Origin: Adiantum capillus-veneris
Lineage: Eukaryota; Streptophyta; Polypodiopsida; Polypodiales; Pteridaceae
Reading direction: 5' to 3'
Length of the DNA: 64,000 nucleotides
Assembly: GCA_014529385.2 (NCBI GenBank)
Contig: CM043959.1
Coordinates: forward strand, 58,818,753-58,882,752
This document shows, piece after piece, positions 1 through 12,369 of this stretch. The notes under the pieces were generated by a model. That model was not told the origin of the DNA, searched no databases, and saw only the letters and a list, made by a program, of their open reading frames with translations. Each line of letters opens with the position of its first letter. Positions within the stretch are counted from its first letter, which is position 1. The translations under genes and the position numbers were made by a program.

Positions 1-268
1 CTTGATTTCTTGTTGTTTTCTTTTTCGTCTCTAATCCAACATATATATATATATTCTCATCTCCTTAACCAAACCTATCTCTCTCACTCTTAGTAATTCA
101 TCCTCTCTACAAATTTTAGGTTCTCCTTACTATAGATACATGTCTCTCCGTAGTCTCCTTATTGCCTACGGGCAAGAATAGGATTTGGGAGGGAAACTCT
201 CTTCTCTTCTCTTCTCTTCTCTTCTCTTCTCTCATATCTATATTTTGCACATACTAGAGTTATCCTAG

Positions 269-487
269 ATGAATAATCCACATGATGATAGTTTCTATCG
301 CTTTCACTCTGTACGATCTATTAGAATTAACGTATGGATTAACCGCAAAATACACTTTCAACAACGTATAGTGTTTCTCTTTGGCCCAGAAAGGCTCAAT
401 GAAATACTTCTATCACCGGATCCCATCATACTACCTCTCATAGACTATAACTTTTCTTTTGACGTAAGCGTAGTTATCTTGCTATGA
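269..487 (+). CDS. Small unknown ORF, first of a paralogous pair
   Basis: This 72-codon open frame resembles no family I know. Its C-terminal half is clearly related to the ORF that follows: both share the pattern LFG, two residues, RLN, an isoleucine, then P-x-ILP and a DV before a hydrophobic end. The TGA stop overlaps the ATG of the next ORF (ATGA), so the two may once have been one protein with a repeated domain, or a frame-shifted duplicate. No promoter, intron or signal peptide is evident. A chance ORF is possible, but the shared pattern argues for decayed coding sequence. Confidence 0.25.
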   Translation: MNNPHDDSFYRFHSVRSIRINVWINRKIHFQQRIVFLFGPERLNEILLSPDPIILPLIDYNFSFDVSVVILL

Positions 488-696
488 ACCAAGAGGATTT
501 GTACACACAATTAATCCCAATAACTAGACAAAATATATATATTATGGTAAGCACAAAACTACGGTTCCAAAGAACAATTCGTAGCCTATTTGGTCAGCCA
601 AGATTGAATGCCATTAACTCATCTATTAACCCTTTCATATTACCCATGATACGATATGACCATAGCCTTGATGTTTTCATCTTTGTGTTGTTTTGA
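484..696 (+). CDS. Small unknown ORF, second of the paralogous pair
   Basis: This 70-codon ORF starts inside the stop codon of its upstream neighbour. It repeats that neighbour's core pattern (FQR, RLN, FILPMI, SLDV) and ends in a hydrophobic FIFVLF tail. Conservation between the two is at protein level rather than base level, which suggests an old duplication of a coding domain of roughly 45 residues. I do not recognise the domain. It may be an exon pair of a transposon-derived or membrane-associated protein. Confidence 0.25.
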   Translation: MNQEDLYTQLIPITRQNIYIMVSTKLRFQRTIRSLFGQPRLNAINSSINPFILPMIRYDHSLDVFIFVLF

Positions 697-951
697 CACT
701 CTCTTTTGTGTTCTTTCTTTGTGTATGTGAGTGCAAGAGAGAAAGAGTGGGGCTTCTTTGATTGCACTTCCTTCCAAACCCTAGTCTTCATGGAATCTAT
801 GGTTTAACTCCTTCATATAGTTTTTTTTGAGTTCTCTCACAAACTCTCACAGCCATAAGCCCGGTGCTTTCCTGACAAGACTGCAAATTTCTTGACAACG
901 TATTCCTTTGTAATGAACAATGTTGTCTGCGAAGGTGTCTTTCTAATTTCA

Positions 952-953
<2 letters not shown>

Positions 954-1001
<48 letters not shown>
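954..1001. repeat. (AC)n microsatellite
   Basis: A pure AC dinucleotide run of about 48 bp. Around it (700-1600) the sequence is AT-rich and I see no gene. Confidence 0.95.
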
Positions 1002-1003
<2 letters not shown>

Positions 1004-1610
1004 TGAAGTCATACATCAACTTTGCTAATTGAACAAAAAAAGCTTAGAAATTATAATTGGAATATTATGTGATATCGAAGTCTAAAAATCCTCATAAATT
1101 ATACACCACGGTTATACATCCCGTCTATAGATCTTACAAAATTAAGCCAGGCTAAGAGAAAAAAAATGTATCACCTCTAAGTCATTTGGCAACCAATGAA
1201 CATCAAAGAATAATCATGTCAATGGAATAATATAGAAACTTAAAGAAGGCAACAATTACTTTATGTTTCAAAAATGTTATAAGGATTAACACATTGATGT
1301 GGGTGGATTTTTGTTGGATTGTCTTCTCAAAGGGTTTAGATGTCATTTCCTTTATTGTTATATATGAGATGTCACTATTGATAGCTAGTTATTATAGTTG
1401 CCTTATTGTAGCTTTGGAGGATGATCTTAGTTAATTAATGAAGCATCCAAGAAGATATTTGACACTACCTTATCGATGCATAGAGAATGTTTGCACATGT
1501 TGCCACCTTTGGGAAAGATAACGAAGGAGAGTGTCACAGAATTAAGCCTGGATTCTAATTAGCCACAACAACCCGTGGGTCACATACTGGTACTATATAT
1601 AAAGCACCTT

Positions 1611-2127
1611 AAAAATTTCAAGGAAGGAGAAGGCCTCCAGTGCCACTTATTAGTTCACTTCAAAGAAAACCTCATATGTTAATTTCAAGAAAGGAGAAGG
1701 CCTCCAGTGTCACTCATTGGTTCACGTCAAAGAAAACCTCACAAAACATATGCAAAAGTGAAGGGTAAGATATATAATACAAAAGTAAAAGGTACAATTG
1801 TAGGACAGGAAAAGCCTTTTGACAATGTAAAGTCAAAAGATCTTTTACACTACACAAAATTAGCGTATGGTTCAAAAAATAGGTAAGCTTAGTGGAGATT
1901 CTTTTATGTAATGAAAATTTTGAACATATATTTTTCTTTATCTTTTCAAGGGGATTTTTTCAAAACCAATATTGATGTTTTTTAAAAATTTATGTAAGTT
2001 TGTAAATTTTCAAAGAGATTGAGAAAAATAAAAAAAAACTCGCATGTCCATGTGTCGACTTAGCATTGTCTCGCTTTGAATACATGCATGCACATAAAAG
2101 GATTGTTATACACACTATTGACCATGA

Positions 2128-2181
<54 letters not shown>

Positions 2182-2319
2182 GCATTGCGTGTGTGTATGT
2201 GCACACGTATGCATGTGTGAAAGAGAGGGAGAGATTCTACTGTCAAGCTCAAAAGGACTCTATCTCACCAAGGGCATCCTTGGCGTTCAAATTTTCAAGA
2301 TAGTACGATTTCTTTGGCA

Positions 2320-2407
<88 letters not shown>

Positions 2408-3437
2408 ATTGCATGTGTGTATGTGCACATGTATGCATGTGTGAAAGAGAGGGAGAGATTCTACTCTCAAGATCAAAAAGACTCTGTCTCACCAAGGGGA
2501 TCTTTGGCGTTCAAATTTTCAAGATATTACGATTTCTGTGGCATCATAGGTATTTTTTAGGGTAGCTAATATTTTTTATCCATAGAAATTGGACAAAATG
2601 TCTTGAAATTGGATTAAAAACTCGACAAAAACCAACCCTCACATAGGCACCTTGAATGGGGACAAAGATGCCTCAATTAATGAGCCTTCTATTAATTCTA
2701 GGGTATATAGAAGAAAACCTCACAAAACATATGCAAAAGTGAAGGGTAAGATATAAATGTAAAAGTAAAGGGTGTTATTGCAGGACATGAAAAGCCTTTG
2801 GACGATATAAAGTCAAAAGATCTTTTACTCAACATAAAATTACTGTATGAGTTAAATGCACATTTTAAAAAAAAAATCTTAGTGGATACTTTTTTATTTA
2901 ATGAAAATTTGATTTTTGAACATATATTTGACTTTATCCTTTCAAGGGAATTTCTACACTATATATAATAAACTTTAAACTTTTCAAGGAAGGAGCAGAC
3001 CTCACTTGTTACTCATTTGTTCACTTCAAATAAAACAAAACAAACCATATACAAAAGTGAAGGGTCATATACAAAAGTGAAGGGTACTTTTTTTAAAATG
3101 AAAAGCCATATGACAATGTAAAGTCAAAAGATCTTTTACTCTACACATAATTAGTGTATGAGTTCGAAAACTAGGTAATCTTAATGGAGATTTTTTTATT
3201 TAATGAAAATTTGATTTTTGAATATATATTTGGCTTTATCTTTTCAAGCGGATTTTTTTAAGACTAATATTGATGGTTTTTAGAAATTTGTTTAAGTTTG
3301 TATTTTTTAAAAAAGATTGAGAAAAAGAAAAAAGCTTGCATATCCATGTGTCAACCTTGCATTGTATCTCTTTGAATATATGCATGCAAATGAAAGGATT
3401 GTTATACGTACTATGACCATGAATGTGTGTGTGTGTG

Positions 3438-3476
<39 letters not shown>

Positions 3477-3800
3477 ATTGCATTGCCTATCTGTATGTGC
3501 ACACATATGCATGTTTGTGAGAGAGAGGGAGAGATTTTATTGTCAATCTTAAAAGGACTCTGTCTCACCAAGGGCACCCTTTCAAGATATTATGATTTCT
3601 TTGGTATCATAGGTATGTGAAAGGGAAGCTAATATTTTTTATTTTTACAAAACGGACAAAAGGCCTTGAAAATGGATAAAATACTCGAAAAAACCATCTG
3701 TGACATTGGTACCCTGAATGGGGAGAGAGATTGCTTCTTTAACGTGCCTTCTATCAATTCTAGGGTGTAATGTCAATTTTATATTTAAGAGTTAAAGTGT
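1611..3800. repeat. Three-copy complex repeat with embedded TG/GA microsatellites
   Basis: A compound unit recurs about three times. It contains GTCAAAAGATCTTTTAC (near 1831, 2814 and 3124), an AT-rich stretch, a (TG)n(GA)n tract (2128-2182, 2322-2406, 3425-3473), and a block beginning AGAGATTCTA or AGAGATTTTA that ends in CTCACCAAGG (near 2230, 2455 and 3533). Copies differ in length and have lost parts. It looks like a local duplication of an unidentified non-coding repeat. No credible coding sequence is present. Confidence 0.7.
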
Positions 3801-3862
3801 GGACCACGTTTAAAATCTATTGATTCTTTGAATTTTGATAGGCAAGGGTGTCTATCAAAAAT

Positions 3863-3863
<1 letters not shown>

Positions 3864-3900
<37 letters not shown>

Positions 3901-4003
3901 AAGAAGAAGAAGAAGAAGAAAAAGAAGAGAATATTTAATGGCATAGGAATAATCCCAAAAGATGTATCCAACAATCTTGCTGAGAATAAAGTTATTCATG
4001 TTT

Positions 4004-4083
<80 letters not shown>

Positions 4084-4300
4084 CAGAGAGAGAGAGAGAG
4101 AGAAAGATAGAGAGAGAGAGAGAGTCATCTATACTTTTTTTTTAAAGAGATTCAAAAAAAGGAGACTGCTCGCCCTATCCATGTGTCAACTTGTGACCAT
4201 CTCTTCAACAACATTGCCAATTTGTAAGGTACCATGCCATGATGACAAGTCATATGTGTATGCACACAGGAGCTCCAGACAAAATGCTATCCACTCAACA

Positions 4301-4370
<70 letters not shown>

Positions 4371-4467
4371 ACATCATAATACAAATGTTCACTTCTCTCA
4401 AATATCTATTCATACAGTCTTTAACTCGTGCACACATTTGTGTGTGTGTGTGTGTGTGTTTGTGTGT

Positions 4468-4561
<94 letters not shown>
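3864..4561. repeat. Cluster of compound microsatellites
   Basis: Successive tracts are (CA)n with (GAA)n at about 3864-3930, (CT)n(CA)n(GA)n at 4005-4124, (TG)n(GA)n at 4301-4366 and (TG)n(GA)n at 4437-4561. Low-complexity frames here are not genes. Confidence 0.9.
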
Positions 4562-4565
<4 letters not shown>

Positions 4566-4821
4566 AGATAGATTTTATTATTGTCCTTGGAGATCAAATA
4601 TGACCTATGGGACCAAAGTTACATGTGATGTAGTATGTGTATGGATGATGAGTAACTCTCGATGCTCCAAAAGTGTGGTGATGAGAGTCGCAAATGGAGA
4701 GCTTACACTGTGGCTGGGAGAGGAAAGTGTGTAGGTCTAAGTCATGGCTGAAAATGTTAGAGAAGCAAGTTCAGTTGTGACCAAAAGCTGAGCACTCTAG
4801 TAGTGTGTGGTACTTAGACTC

Positions 4822-6683
4822 TCAAACTTGCAATGAGCACAATGTACACAATTGATTTGACTCTTCTCCATTGCCCCAACACCCTATCTTGCATCGAAGG
4901 GAATGGGAGCTAAGCTGAATGGTTGTGATAGTACGTATTACCGACAAGGAGACAGGCTCAAGCATATAAGTGTGAGGATAGTTTCCTCTTTCAAAGAAGA
5001 ACATGGTTTTGTAGTCGGGGGCAATATGGGTGGTGTAATGTATGAAGCGTGACCCACCAGATTTCTCCCAAGCCATAATACATTGATGTTGTCGAAAAGC
5101 TTCATTCACTTGGGATTCAATTGAAGCATCATGTCGCAAGTGTAATGCATCCCATCTCCCAAACCACTTCTTTATAGTTTCCTCTTTCAACGAAGAACAT
5201 GGTTTTGTAGTCGGGGGCAATATGGGTGGTGTAAAGTATGAAGCGTGACCCACCAGATTTCTCCCAAGCCGTAATACATTGATGTTGTCGAAAAGCTTCA
5301 TTCACTTGGGATTCAATTGAAGCATCATGTAGCAAGTGTAATGCATCCCATCTCCCAAACCACTTCTTTATGTCTTGCATCCATCCCGTGCTCAAGATCT
5401 TGCTTTTATGCGTCTTTTGAACTTTTTTGCTTGCTTCCCATGCAATTGTTGGAAGTCGATGTGAGGGGTTTTGATGCATCTTTATCATGTACTCCACAAC
5501 CCTTGTCATGCCCATAAACTCAATTGGAAGAGATCCTGACTCAAGAAGTAGGAGAAATATGGTGTTTGTGTCTTAACTTGGAGAAATTTTGTAAGAAAAT
5601 GCTTTTGGACATTCTCAAACTCTTTCCAAGTAGACTTTGAGATGCTCCCACCCCACACTTCAACTCCATAAATAAGAACCGGTGTCACCAATGCATCCAA
5701 AGTTACTTCTTGAGAACCCAACACATGATGTTTTCTGCATTGCACATGTTCTCAAATGCATAATATGCTCTCTTTCCCGATTCCAAACGACGCATAGCAC
5801 ATTCACGTCACTTGTGATTGTACGGAACCTCAAGGCCAAGGTACTTAAAGCTCTCAACAACTTCAAGTGTCTCATTGTTGTACACAATGCATGGCTTCTC
5901 CTTATGGTTTGTGCTCACAAGCATAACCTTGTTTTGGATTCATTTTCACAATCAGCCCACTATGCAAGCAAAATTTCTCAAGGACTACCACAAGCTTTTG
6001 TGCATCTTCTAAAATGTGCTCTAGAAGCACTACATCATCCGCATACAACAAAAGCATGATTACCGTATTGCAAATAGTGACCTCTTCAATGCCTTCTTCT
6101 TGCATAAAGTCAAGTATCATTTGTTCCAATTGATCAATGCATAGACCAAAGAAAGTTGGTGACAACGGACATCCTTGTTTAACCGCAATAGTGCTTACAA
6201 AAATTTCCTACAAAAAGTTCTGAAATTCCTCTTCCCATGCGCAATTGACACATCACCTTCTCATAGATTTGAGAAACCGCAAGCATAAAATCACTTGGCA
6301 CTTGGAGTCCTTCCATCCTTCTCCACAAATTGTTACATGGAATCATGTCAAAGGCTTTCTTAAAGTCCACAAAACAACAATACAATCTCTTGCCTTTCAA
6401 CCGACTTTCCTCCATGAGAACACGAAGAGTAATAAGATGATCAATGGTGCTATGGCATCGAAAAAAACTCGCTTGTCCTTTTGCATGCTTGTTCTTCTCT
6501 TGAGTCCAATCACTCAATTTCATCTCCATTATGCACCCAAACAACTTTTCCATAAAAGACCCAATCATTATAATTTGGTAGTTGCTTACATTCTTTACAT
6601 CCTGTCCTTTATGCAAAGCCTTGGCCCAGTTAGTTCTCCAATCATAAGGCATACCATGTTGAAGTGCAAGGTTGACCATATCA
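4822..6683 (-). pseudogene. LINE reverse transcriptase and C-terminal region (remnant)
   Basis: From high to low coordinates there is an RT fragment with ALHKG, SNYQIIMIGSFMEKLFG and FVDFKKAFD (the first catalytic aspartate region), near 6300-6650. Next comes a second fragment with LLLYADDVVLL, the YxDD active site, near 6040. A connection-type segment with ALVTPVLIYGVEVWG follows near 5680. Last is a tail with CTLC followed by an ESKYH-like stretch, as in the C-terminal zinc motif of many LINEs. The pieces lie in different frames with internal stops, so no functional enzyme is encoded. RT would copy the element RNA at a nicked genomic target. Confidence 0.8.
4979..5368. repeat. 195-bp tandem duplication inside the LINE
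   Basis: Two units (4979-5173 and 5174-5368) start with TAGTTTCCTCTTTCAA and are near identical, differing at only a few positions. The duplication repeats part of the LINE C-terminal region, including the sequence encoding GRWDALHL. Confidence 0.9.
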
Positions 6684-7418
6684 TGTTAAGTATGGAGCTT
6701 AATTTACCCTTGTAATTTTCTGTGGTAAAAGCGCACATTTGTAAGGCCCCCATTATGAGGAGAAGCCATCGTGCGTGAAGGAAAATCACTCACTGGAAAC
6801 CAAAATTTTCACAGACAAGAATCAGGGGCCGGACGGCGGCCGGAAAGTGGTCGGAAAACAACCGGTCAGTTGGTCGGTGGCCGGTAGTCAATGGCCGATG
6901 GCCGGTGGTCGGAAGTCAATGGCCGATGGCCGGTGGTCGGAAGTCAATGGCCAGTGGCCGGTGGCCGAATTCAAAAGCGGACTTGTCTTCTCAAGGGCGG
7001 CAACACATGGATGGATTGGAGGGTCCGATTTGGACTTATTCGCACAAGGGCGGCTACACATGGCTGTCTCTCATAAGAGAGGGCAGCCCTTTTGGCCTAT
7101 AAAAGGAGGCCATTTCTACACACATTTCATAGTGTGAAGTTGATGCAACAAGGTGAGTGTGAGGTGGTGAGAGTGAAGCAAGGCGGGAGCTCTATCAAGG
7201 GTTTAATCCCTTTGTAAACTACTTCTTCTTTTGAAGTGCTAAAGCCATTGAGTGGCTGCTTTCCCGTGGACGTAGCCCACATTGGGTGAACCACGTATAT
7301 CGTGTGTACTCTCTCTCTCTCTCTCTCTCTACTCTATAATCTCTTGTGTGTGAAATCTATCTCTCTCCATTAAGTAATCTACTCAAAAATCTATTTAGCT
7401 ATGTCTTATTTTCTAACA
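6684..7418 (+). mobile_element. Solo LTR, 735 bp, inserted in the LINE
   Basis: The segment starts TGTTAAG, ends TCTAACA and is flanked by the 5-bp target-site duplication TATCA (6679-6683 and 7419-7423). Removing it rejoins the LINE frame between the endonuclease-RT linker and the RT. A TATA box (CTATAAAAGG near 7097) lies on the plus strand, giving a plus orientation with an upstream U3. No primer-binding site, internal region or second LTR is present, so it is a solo LTR left by LTR-LTR recombination. The family is not identified. Confidence 0.9.
6830..6970 (+). repeat. GGCCGG-rich minisatellite in the solo LTR U3
   Basis: Short units built on GGCCGGTGGTCGGAAGTCAAT recur about four to five times with variation. 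The array sits upstream of the LTR TATA box and could act as an enhancer-like repeat, but that role is inferred from position only. Confidence 0.8.
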
Positions 7419-8365
7419 TATCACACATCCACTCATGGGTAAAATCTCCCATCCATTTGATCATCTCCGGCTTGATACCTTGAAGATCTCCCGCTTTGCA
7501 AGTGACCAATTTTTCAAGTCCACCGCATACATCTTCTATAGTAAAAAAAGAGGGCATACATGGGAGTAAACCATAAAATGATATTTTTTTAGAATTTGGT
7601 TGCTCATATAATTTCCTACAATGTGTGTACATATCTACAAGACTCAAGTTACCAAAATTCTTAACCTGCTTGCCCCTCAAGTTTCTCCAAAATTCTCCAC
7701 ATGCACATGTCTTTTCTTGGACTTGAAAAAGTTGTTGCTTTAATTCGTATCTTCTTCTCTTCTTTTGAATCAATGCCTTGTATGTATGCAAATGACTTTG
7801 ATAGTTGTCTTTGTACATAGTTGCATCAAGCTTTATCAAGGACTATTGAGCATCTTGACATTGTTTATCAAACCACCTTTTGCGTCATGGAGATGCTTTA
7901 TGGCAAAGCATTCTTTGGCACAAGAACAAATAAATTTCTTAAAAGATTTCCATTTAGTTTCCAATGGTGCGTCATATTGAAGCTTTGTCATCCATAACTT
8001 TTTCTCAACCATTTCAATGTACATTGGTGCCCGTTTTAAATCCATACATAGTGATAACTTCTCTTTCCTTTGGCTAGCATTATCATGCTTAGTTGCTTCT
8101 CCACATGCAAGGTCAATAGATAAGGTCCGATGGTATGATTTTGGTGTCCATTGGCCAAACATAAAACTCTTTATCCGATACATAATGGCTTTGAAGAGTA
8201 GAATATAGTCAATCACACTATCCCCATTATGTTTCCTACATGTAAATCCATTGGTTCCCTTCCACAAAGATACACCATTGGCAACGAGCATACCCGTGCT
8301 ATTACACATGTGTAAAATTAACTTTTCATAGTGATCTGGATCGCTCTCATCCATTGAAGTACGAT
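7419..8365 (-). pseudogene. LINE endonuclease C-terminal remnant and linker
   Basis: The minus-strand frames give NGFTCRKHNGDSVIDYILL, matching the late endonuclease region where a G-D-S-x-I-D-Y motif is usual. A long linker follows, with KLQYDAPLETKWKSF and then GIKPEMIKWMGDF, which normally lies just upstream of the RT domain. The sequence fades near 8365 without the N-terminal catalytic half. Stops interrupt it at about 7836. Family-level assignment is firm; activity is excluded. Confidence 0.7.
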
Positions 8366-8570
8366 GTCTACTACTTGGGACTTACTATACGCCGTGTGCG
8401 AGCCGCATGGCTACAAGAACACAACCTGACAGATACAAACAAGCTCTATGTCTACAAGGCGGTGTGTCACTCACCTCCTACAGTGCTGCCATCGAGGTAC
8501 TTCATGTGCGTACAGAGAAGAAGAAGCCACTGACCGCTGCTCGTCCTTCTCCATGTCGCCGTGATTGTTC

Positions 8571-8572
8571 TA

Positions 8573-8668
<96 letters not shown>

Positions 8669-8690
8669 GCTCTCTCTCTCTCACGCTCAC
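8571..8690. repeat. (CT)n microsatellite
   Basis: About 115 bp of CT dinucleotide with minor ACG interruptions. Between here and 9387 I see no gene or recognisable repeat. Confidence 0.95.
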
Positions 8691-9387
8691 AGACAAGCAA
8701 GAAGAGGTGAAGCAAGAGAAAAAGCTTGCATGTTGAGAATGTTTAAAAACCCTAGTTTACAGCCTTATCTAGGGCTTGCCGTCCATTTCACATACGGGTG
8801 TCCATATTTTGCGAGTCAGTGCTAAATGGGTATGGTGCGTCTTTCATCGCGATCACCAGCCTTTTACTATATACCTCTTGGACCAAAAATCCCGGCCCAT
8901 GACTAAACATATGCGGGTGAAATCATGTTAACTTGTCTCCCGGACAATGCTAACTAGCACAATTTTGACATAGGCTAACTAGTACAATAACTTGAGCTAC
9001 ATCTCCAAGATCTATGACATATGATATATCAATAGAAAGCACTTGAAACAAGGAATCCAAATGTACAACCTCCGACAAATTTTGATATTATTTGTAAAAA
9101 ATTTACCGGACGCCCAACTTTTTGAAGATGTGCTAACTTGAAACTGCTAACTAGCACAAAAAGCACGACAGGTTAACATGCTTTCACCCATGCACTAAAG
9201 AATAATGGAAGCATCATGGGTTAACATACCCCCCTTCCTGATGTAGATTCCTTCCTCGGAAGCTAGTGAGGGGAAGCTCCTTCGTGAAGGTGGTAGAGCA
9301 TCTAGGATAGATTGTTTGCACAACAAATTCACCGTGAGAGTATGCAAGTGGAACTATATGGCAATAAAGCATGAGGGAAATATAAAG

Positions 9388-9612
9388 TGTTAAAATTAGG
9401 GTTACAGAGAAACACACACAGCTTGGAGAAGATGAAGGAGGCTCAAGGCACACAATTGAGAGTGTATTACTTAGTGTGCAATGGAAAGATAGATAACCCT
9501 AGAAGAATGGGCGATATACAATGCACGGGGGAAAAACCTCCTAAAGAGGGAAAAAATGCCCCGACAGTCCTAGTATGTTCACACACATCGCTACCACATG
9601 TATATGGTAACA
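9388..9612 (-). repeat. 3' LTR of the minus-strand copia element
   Basis: It begins TGTTAAAATTAGGG and ends ATATGGTAACA on the plus strand. A C-rich tract follows at once (9613-9622), the complement of the copia polypurine tract. It pairs with the LTR at 24865-25091 and resembles the LTRs at 57097 and 61992. Confidence 0.92.
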
Positions 9613-10577
9613 AATCCCCCCTGGAGTGATGCGGTGAGCGAGAGCTGGCACATGAGTAAAGGGAAGTGACATGCCCTGAGAACACGATCAGTCCAAAAAG
9701 GGGAGTAAGCCTAAAGCTTTGTGGAAAGCTTCGAAATTCTCACGAGACAATGCCTTTGTGAAAAGATCTGCAAGGTTGTCTTGTGTTGGCACATAAGCCA
9801 AGCTGATCTCTCTTGTTGAGAGCCTCTCCCTGACATAGTGGTAATGCACCTCAATGTGCTTTGTGCGAGCATAAAAAACTCGGTTCCTCACAACTGCCAA
9901 TGCACCCTAACTGTCAATGTAGATAGTGTTGGCAGTGTCTTGTCCAACACCCAAATCATCCATAAGGCGTCTGAGCCATACACACTCAACCGTAGCTATG
10001 AAGACTGCCTTGTACTCAGTCTCACAACTCAAAGTGGCCACGATAGGTTGCTTCTTGCTCAACCATGATATACAACTGCCAAGCATGAAACAAAAACCAC
10101 TTGTGGACACTCGCGTGTCATAACCAGCCCAATCTGAGTCCAAAAAAGCATGTAAGTCTGGTGGCAATGATCCCCCTTGGGATTAAAAAAATCCAAGATG
10201 TAAAGTGCCACTAAGGTAGCAAAAAATCCTCTTGACAACCTTCCAATGCTTAGATCTTGGGCTATACATAAATCTGCTAACTTGTGAGACTGCAAACTAA
10301 ATATCCCGCCTCGTGTTTCATACATAAATGAGGCATCCAACATCAATTTGGTAAAGAGTGACATCTGCAGGATCACCAACATCATGAAGACTCAATTTTA
10401 AACTTGTTTCCATGGGAGTGGCAATAGGTTTGCAATTCTCAAGTCCAAACTTACATAGAAATGTCTCTATGTAACTTTTTTGACACAAGGCAATACCACC
10501 ATGACACTTTGAAACTGTATACCCAAGTAATGATGCAACAACGCCAAATATTTCATCTTGAAAGTAGCATTTAAATG
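9613..10577 (-). pseudogene. copia RNase H and late RT remnant
   Basis: Minus-strand frames encode TKHIEVHYHYVRE and AYVPTQDNLADLFTKAL, the C-terminal RNase H signature of copia polyproteins. Upstream are DTANTIYIDS and SGFCFMLGSCISWLSKKQ, also RNase H. Before that, decayed RT-connection sequence extends to the TSD AAATG at 10573-10577, where another element entered. Several frame changes are present. Confidence 0.85.
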
Positions 10578-12369
10578 TGTCATAATAATCAATATCTAAT
10601 TTTCCTAACTGATTTTCTCATATTAAACTGATCATTTAATGTGGGGAAGTGCCAGGGGAGAAAAGGCTAGAATATTAATTAAGCTAGCAGACCGGCCACA
10701 GTAGGGATCCAAAGGAGGGAAAATAGGTATCCAAAGGGGGGGGGCATCTGCAAAAGAGCCATGTGCAACAATGGGCTAAAAAGACCCTAAGGTTCAGCCC
10801 ATTAAGACTTCCAAAATGCTAAGTTTCCAAAATTCAAAGGTTGTGTCCAAAGGGTTAAACCTTAGGGCGAAATTGGATACTTTGTGTGCTCTCCAAAGTC
10901 AACACATATCCCTACATGGGAGGAAGGGAGCCCTTCTTCTAGCAGATGAGAGAGAAATCCACACACACACACACACAGGCTCCCTTTACACAAAGGGAAT
11001 GAGGGACACATGTTAGCTCCCTAGGCCAGATGCCCACAAGGTGTGCCCAGTTTCTATTGGATGACCCTTGAAGTGGACCAATGAGAATTAAGCTAGAGTA
11101 AATCTAGTTTAATTAATTTAAAAACATTTAATAAAAGAAACCAATGAGAATTAAGTCTCCTAAAAGACTATTGGGCAGTCTCCCAAGGGGTCCAATGAGC
11201 ATTCAGGAGCCCAATGGCTTGCCTGATTCCTATTGGCCAAGAGGCAAAGGGGTCCAAATGAGATTTTAGTTTAATTATTTAATTACCTAAAGCTCTCACA
11301 AAAGGGGAAAGGGGGACACATTTCAAAAGGCTATCACTTATGCTGCTTAATTGTGATTGGCTTGACTTGGGGAGGGCCAATAAGGCTGGAGCAAGAGCAA
11401 ATAGCAAGGGGGCTCGTCCAAGAGAGAGAGGGGGCTGATTTTTGCAAGGCATTATCACACACACACTCACACAATCTCATGTGTGAAGAAAGAGAAGACT
11501 ATCTCTTCCCAAGCTTTAATGGAGAGCTCATCACCTACTCCAAGCTTGTGAGATAGAAGCCTACATCAACACACTCTTGGCATGTGGCTAGAGCAAGAGA
11601 AAATAACAAGGGGGCTCGCCCAAGAGAGAGAGGGGGCTGATTTTTGCAAGGCATTATCACACACACACTCACACAATCTCATGTGTGAAGAAAGAGAAGA
11701 CTATCTCTTCCCAAGCTTTAATGGAGAGCTCATCACCTACTCCAAGCTTGTGAGATAGAAGCCTACATCAACACACTCTTGGCATGTGGATGCAAATCCA
11801 ACCAAGAGCCAAGCTTCAATGCATGCTCATCTCCTCTACCAAGCTAATTACTAAGCTAAGCTATGTTAATATGAGTGATTATGTGAGGAGATGTACATCT
11901 TTCTCGTAAGATACTCCTTCTTCCTCTCAATCTACTCTCATACCCTGCTAGCTCTCACCATCTTCGAAGGTGTGAGGTCTTGGGTCTGAGAACGGGGATA
12001 ATTCAAGTTGTGTTTGCTAAGTGTTTGCTTAGTGCATGAAGCTTCCATCTTCATTGCACTAGCTAGTCTTGAAGGAACACAAAGAATTGTATTGTACAAT
12101 GTCTCTCTTGATGGGAGAAACCATAATACAAAGCCTTTTGGAGGGGGGACCGGCTCCATGCAAATCCGGTCCTCAACTGTTGTCATTAGCTTAATTTCTC
12201 TCTCTTTTGAAAGTATTGTCGATGCTATCTAACTAGGTGTTATGCTTTTTGTTGCTCTCTCCACCCAAGCACTCTTGTAATTCTCATTAGGAATCTATTC
12301 TAATGAAATGCCCACTATGTTCATGCTCATTTCCGCTACACACAAGTTATTAGGCCATTAAATGTTACA
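10578..12369 (+). mobile_element. 1.8-kb solo-LTR-like insertion in copia RT
   Basis: The insertion starts TGTCATAATAATC, ends AAATGTTACA and is flanked by the 5-bp TSD AAATG (10573-10577 and 12370-12374). Removing it restores the copia RT reading seen at 61010 (an AQFKADLNADFKMKYL-like stretch). It has no coding sequence, primer site or second LTR, so a solo LTR is the simplest reading. It contains a 206-bp tandem duplication. A TRIM or other non-autonomous LTR element is an alternative. Confidence 0.85.
11381..11790. repeat. 206-bp tandem duplication
   Basis: Unit one starts near 11381 (CTGGAGCAAGAGCAAATAGC) and unit two near 11587 (CTAGAGCAAGAGAAAATAAC). Both run to CTTGGCATGTGG. They are almost identical, so the duplication is recent relative to the surrounding decay. 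Confidence 0.9.

Larger units (their letters stand above)
4830..8365 (-). mobile_element. 5'-truncated LINE (non-LTR retrotransposon), decayed
   Basis: Read on the minus strand, this stretch runs from the C-terminal part of an AP-type endonuclease through a reverse transcriptase to a C-terminal cysteine-containing tail. That is the usual order of a LINE second ORF. The N-terminal endonuclease part and any ORF1 are missing, consistent with 5' truncation during target-primed insertion. Frames are broken by stops and shifts, so it is a fossil. A solo LTR (6684-7418) later inserted into it, and a 195-bp segment was tandemly duplicated near its 3' end. The clade is not resolved from sequence reading alone. 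Confidence 0.8.

Noticed and set aside
2076-4734. Open frames made of Cys-Val or Arg-Glu or Ser-Leu repeats
   Set aside because: They are translations of TG, GA and CT microsatellites in all frames and have no other support.
6775-7137. 120-codon open frame over the GGCCGG repeats
   Set aside because: It lies inside a solo LTR U3 and is created by the minisatellite period; there is no recognisable protein.
8407-8825. Ser-Leu-rich and Arg-Glu-rich frames
   Set aside because: They are produced by the CT tract at 8571-8690.
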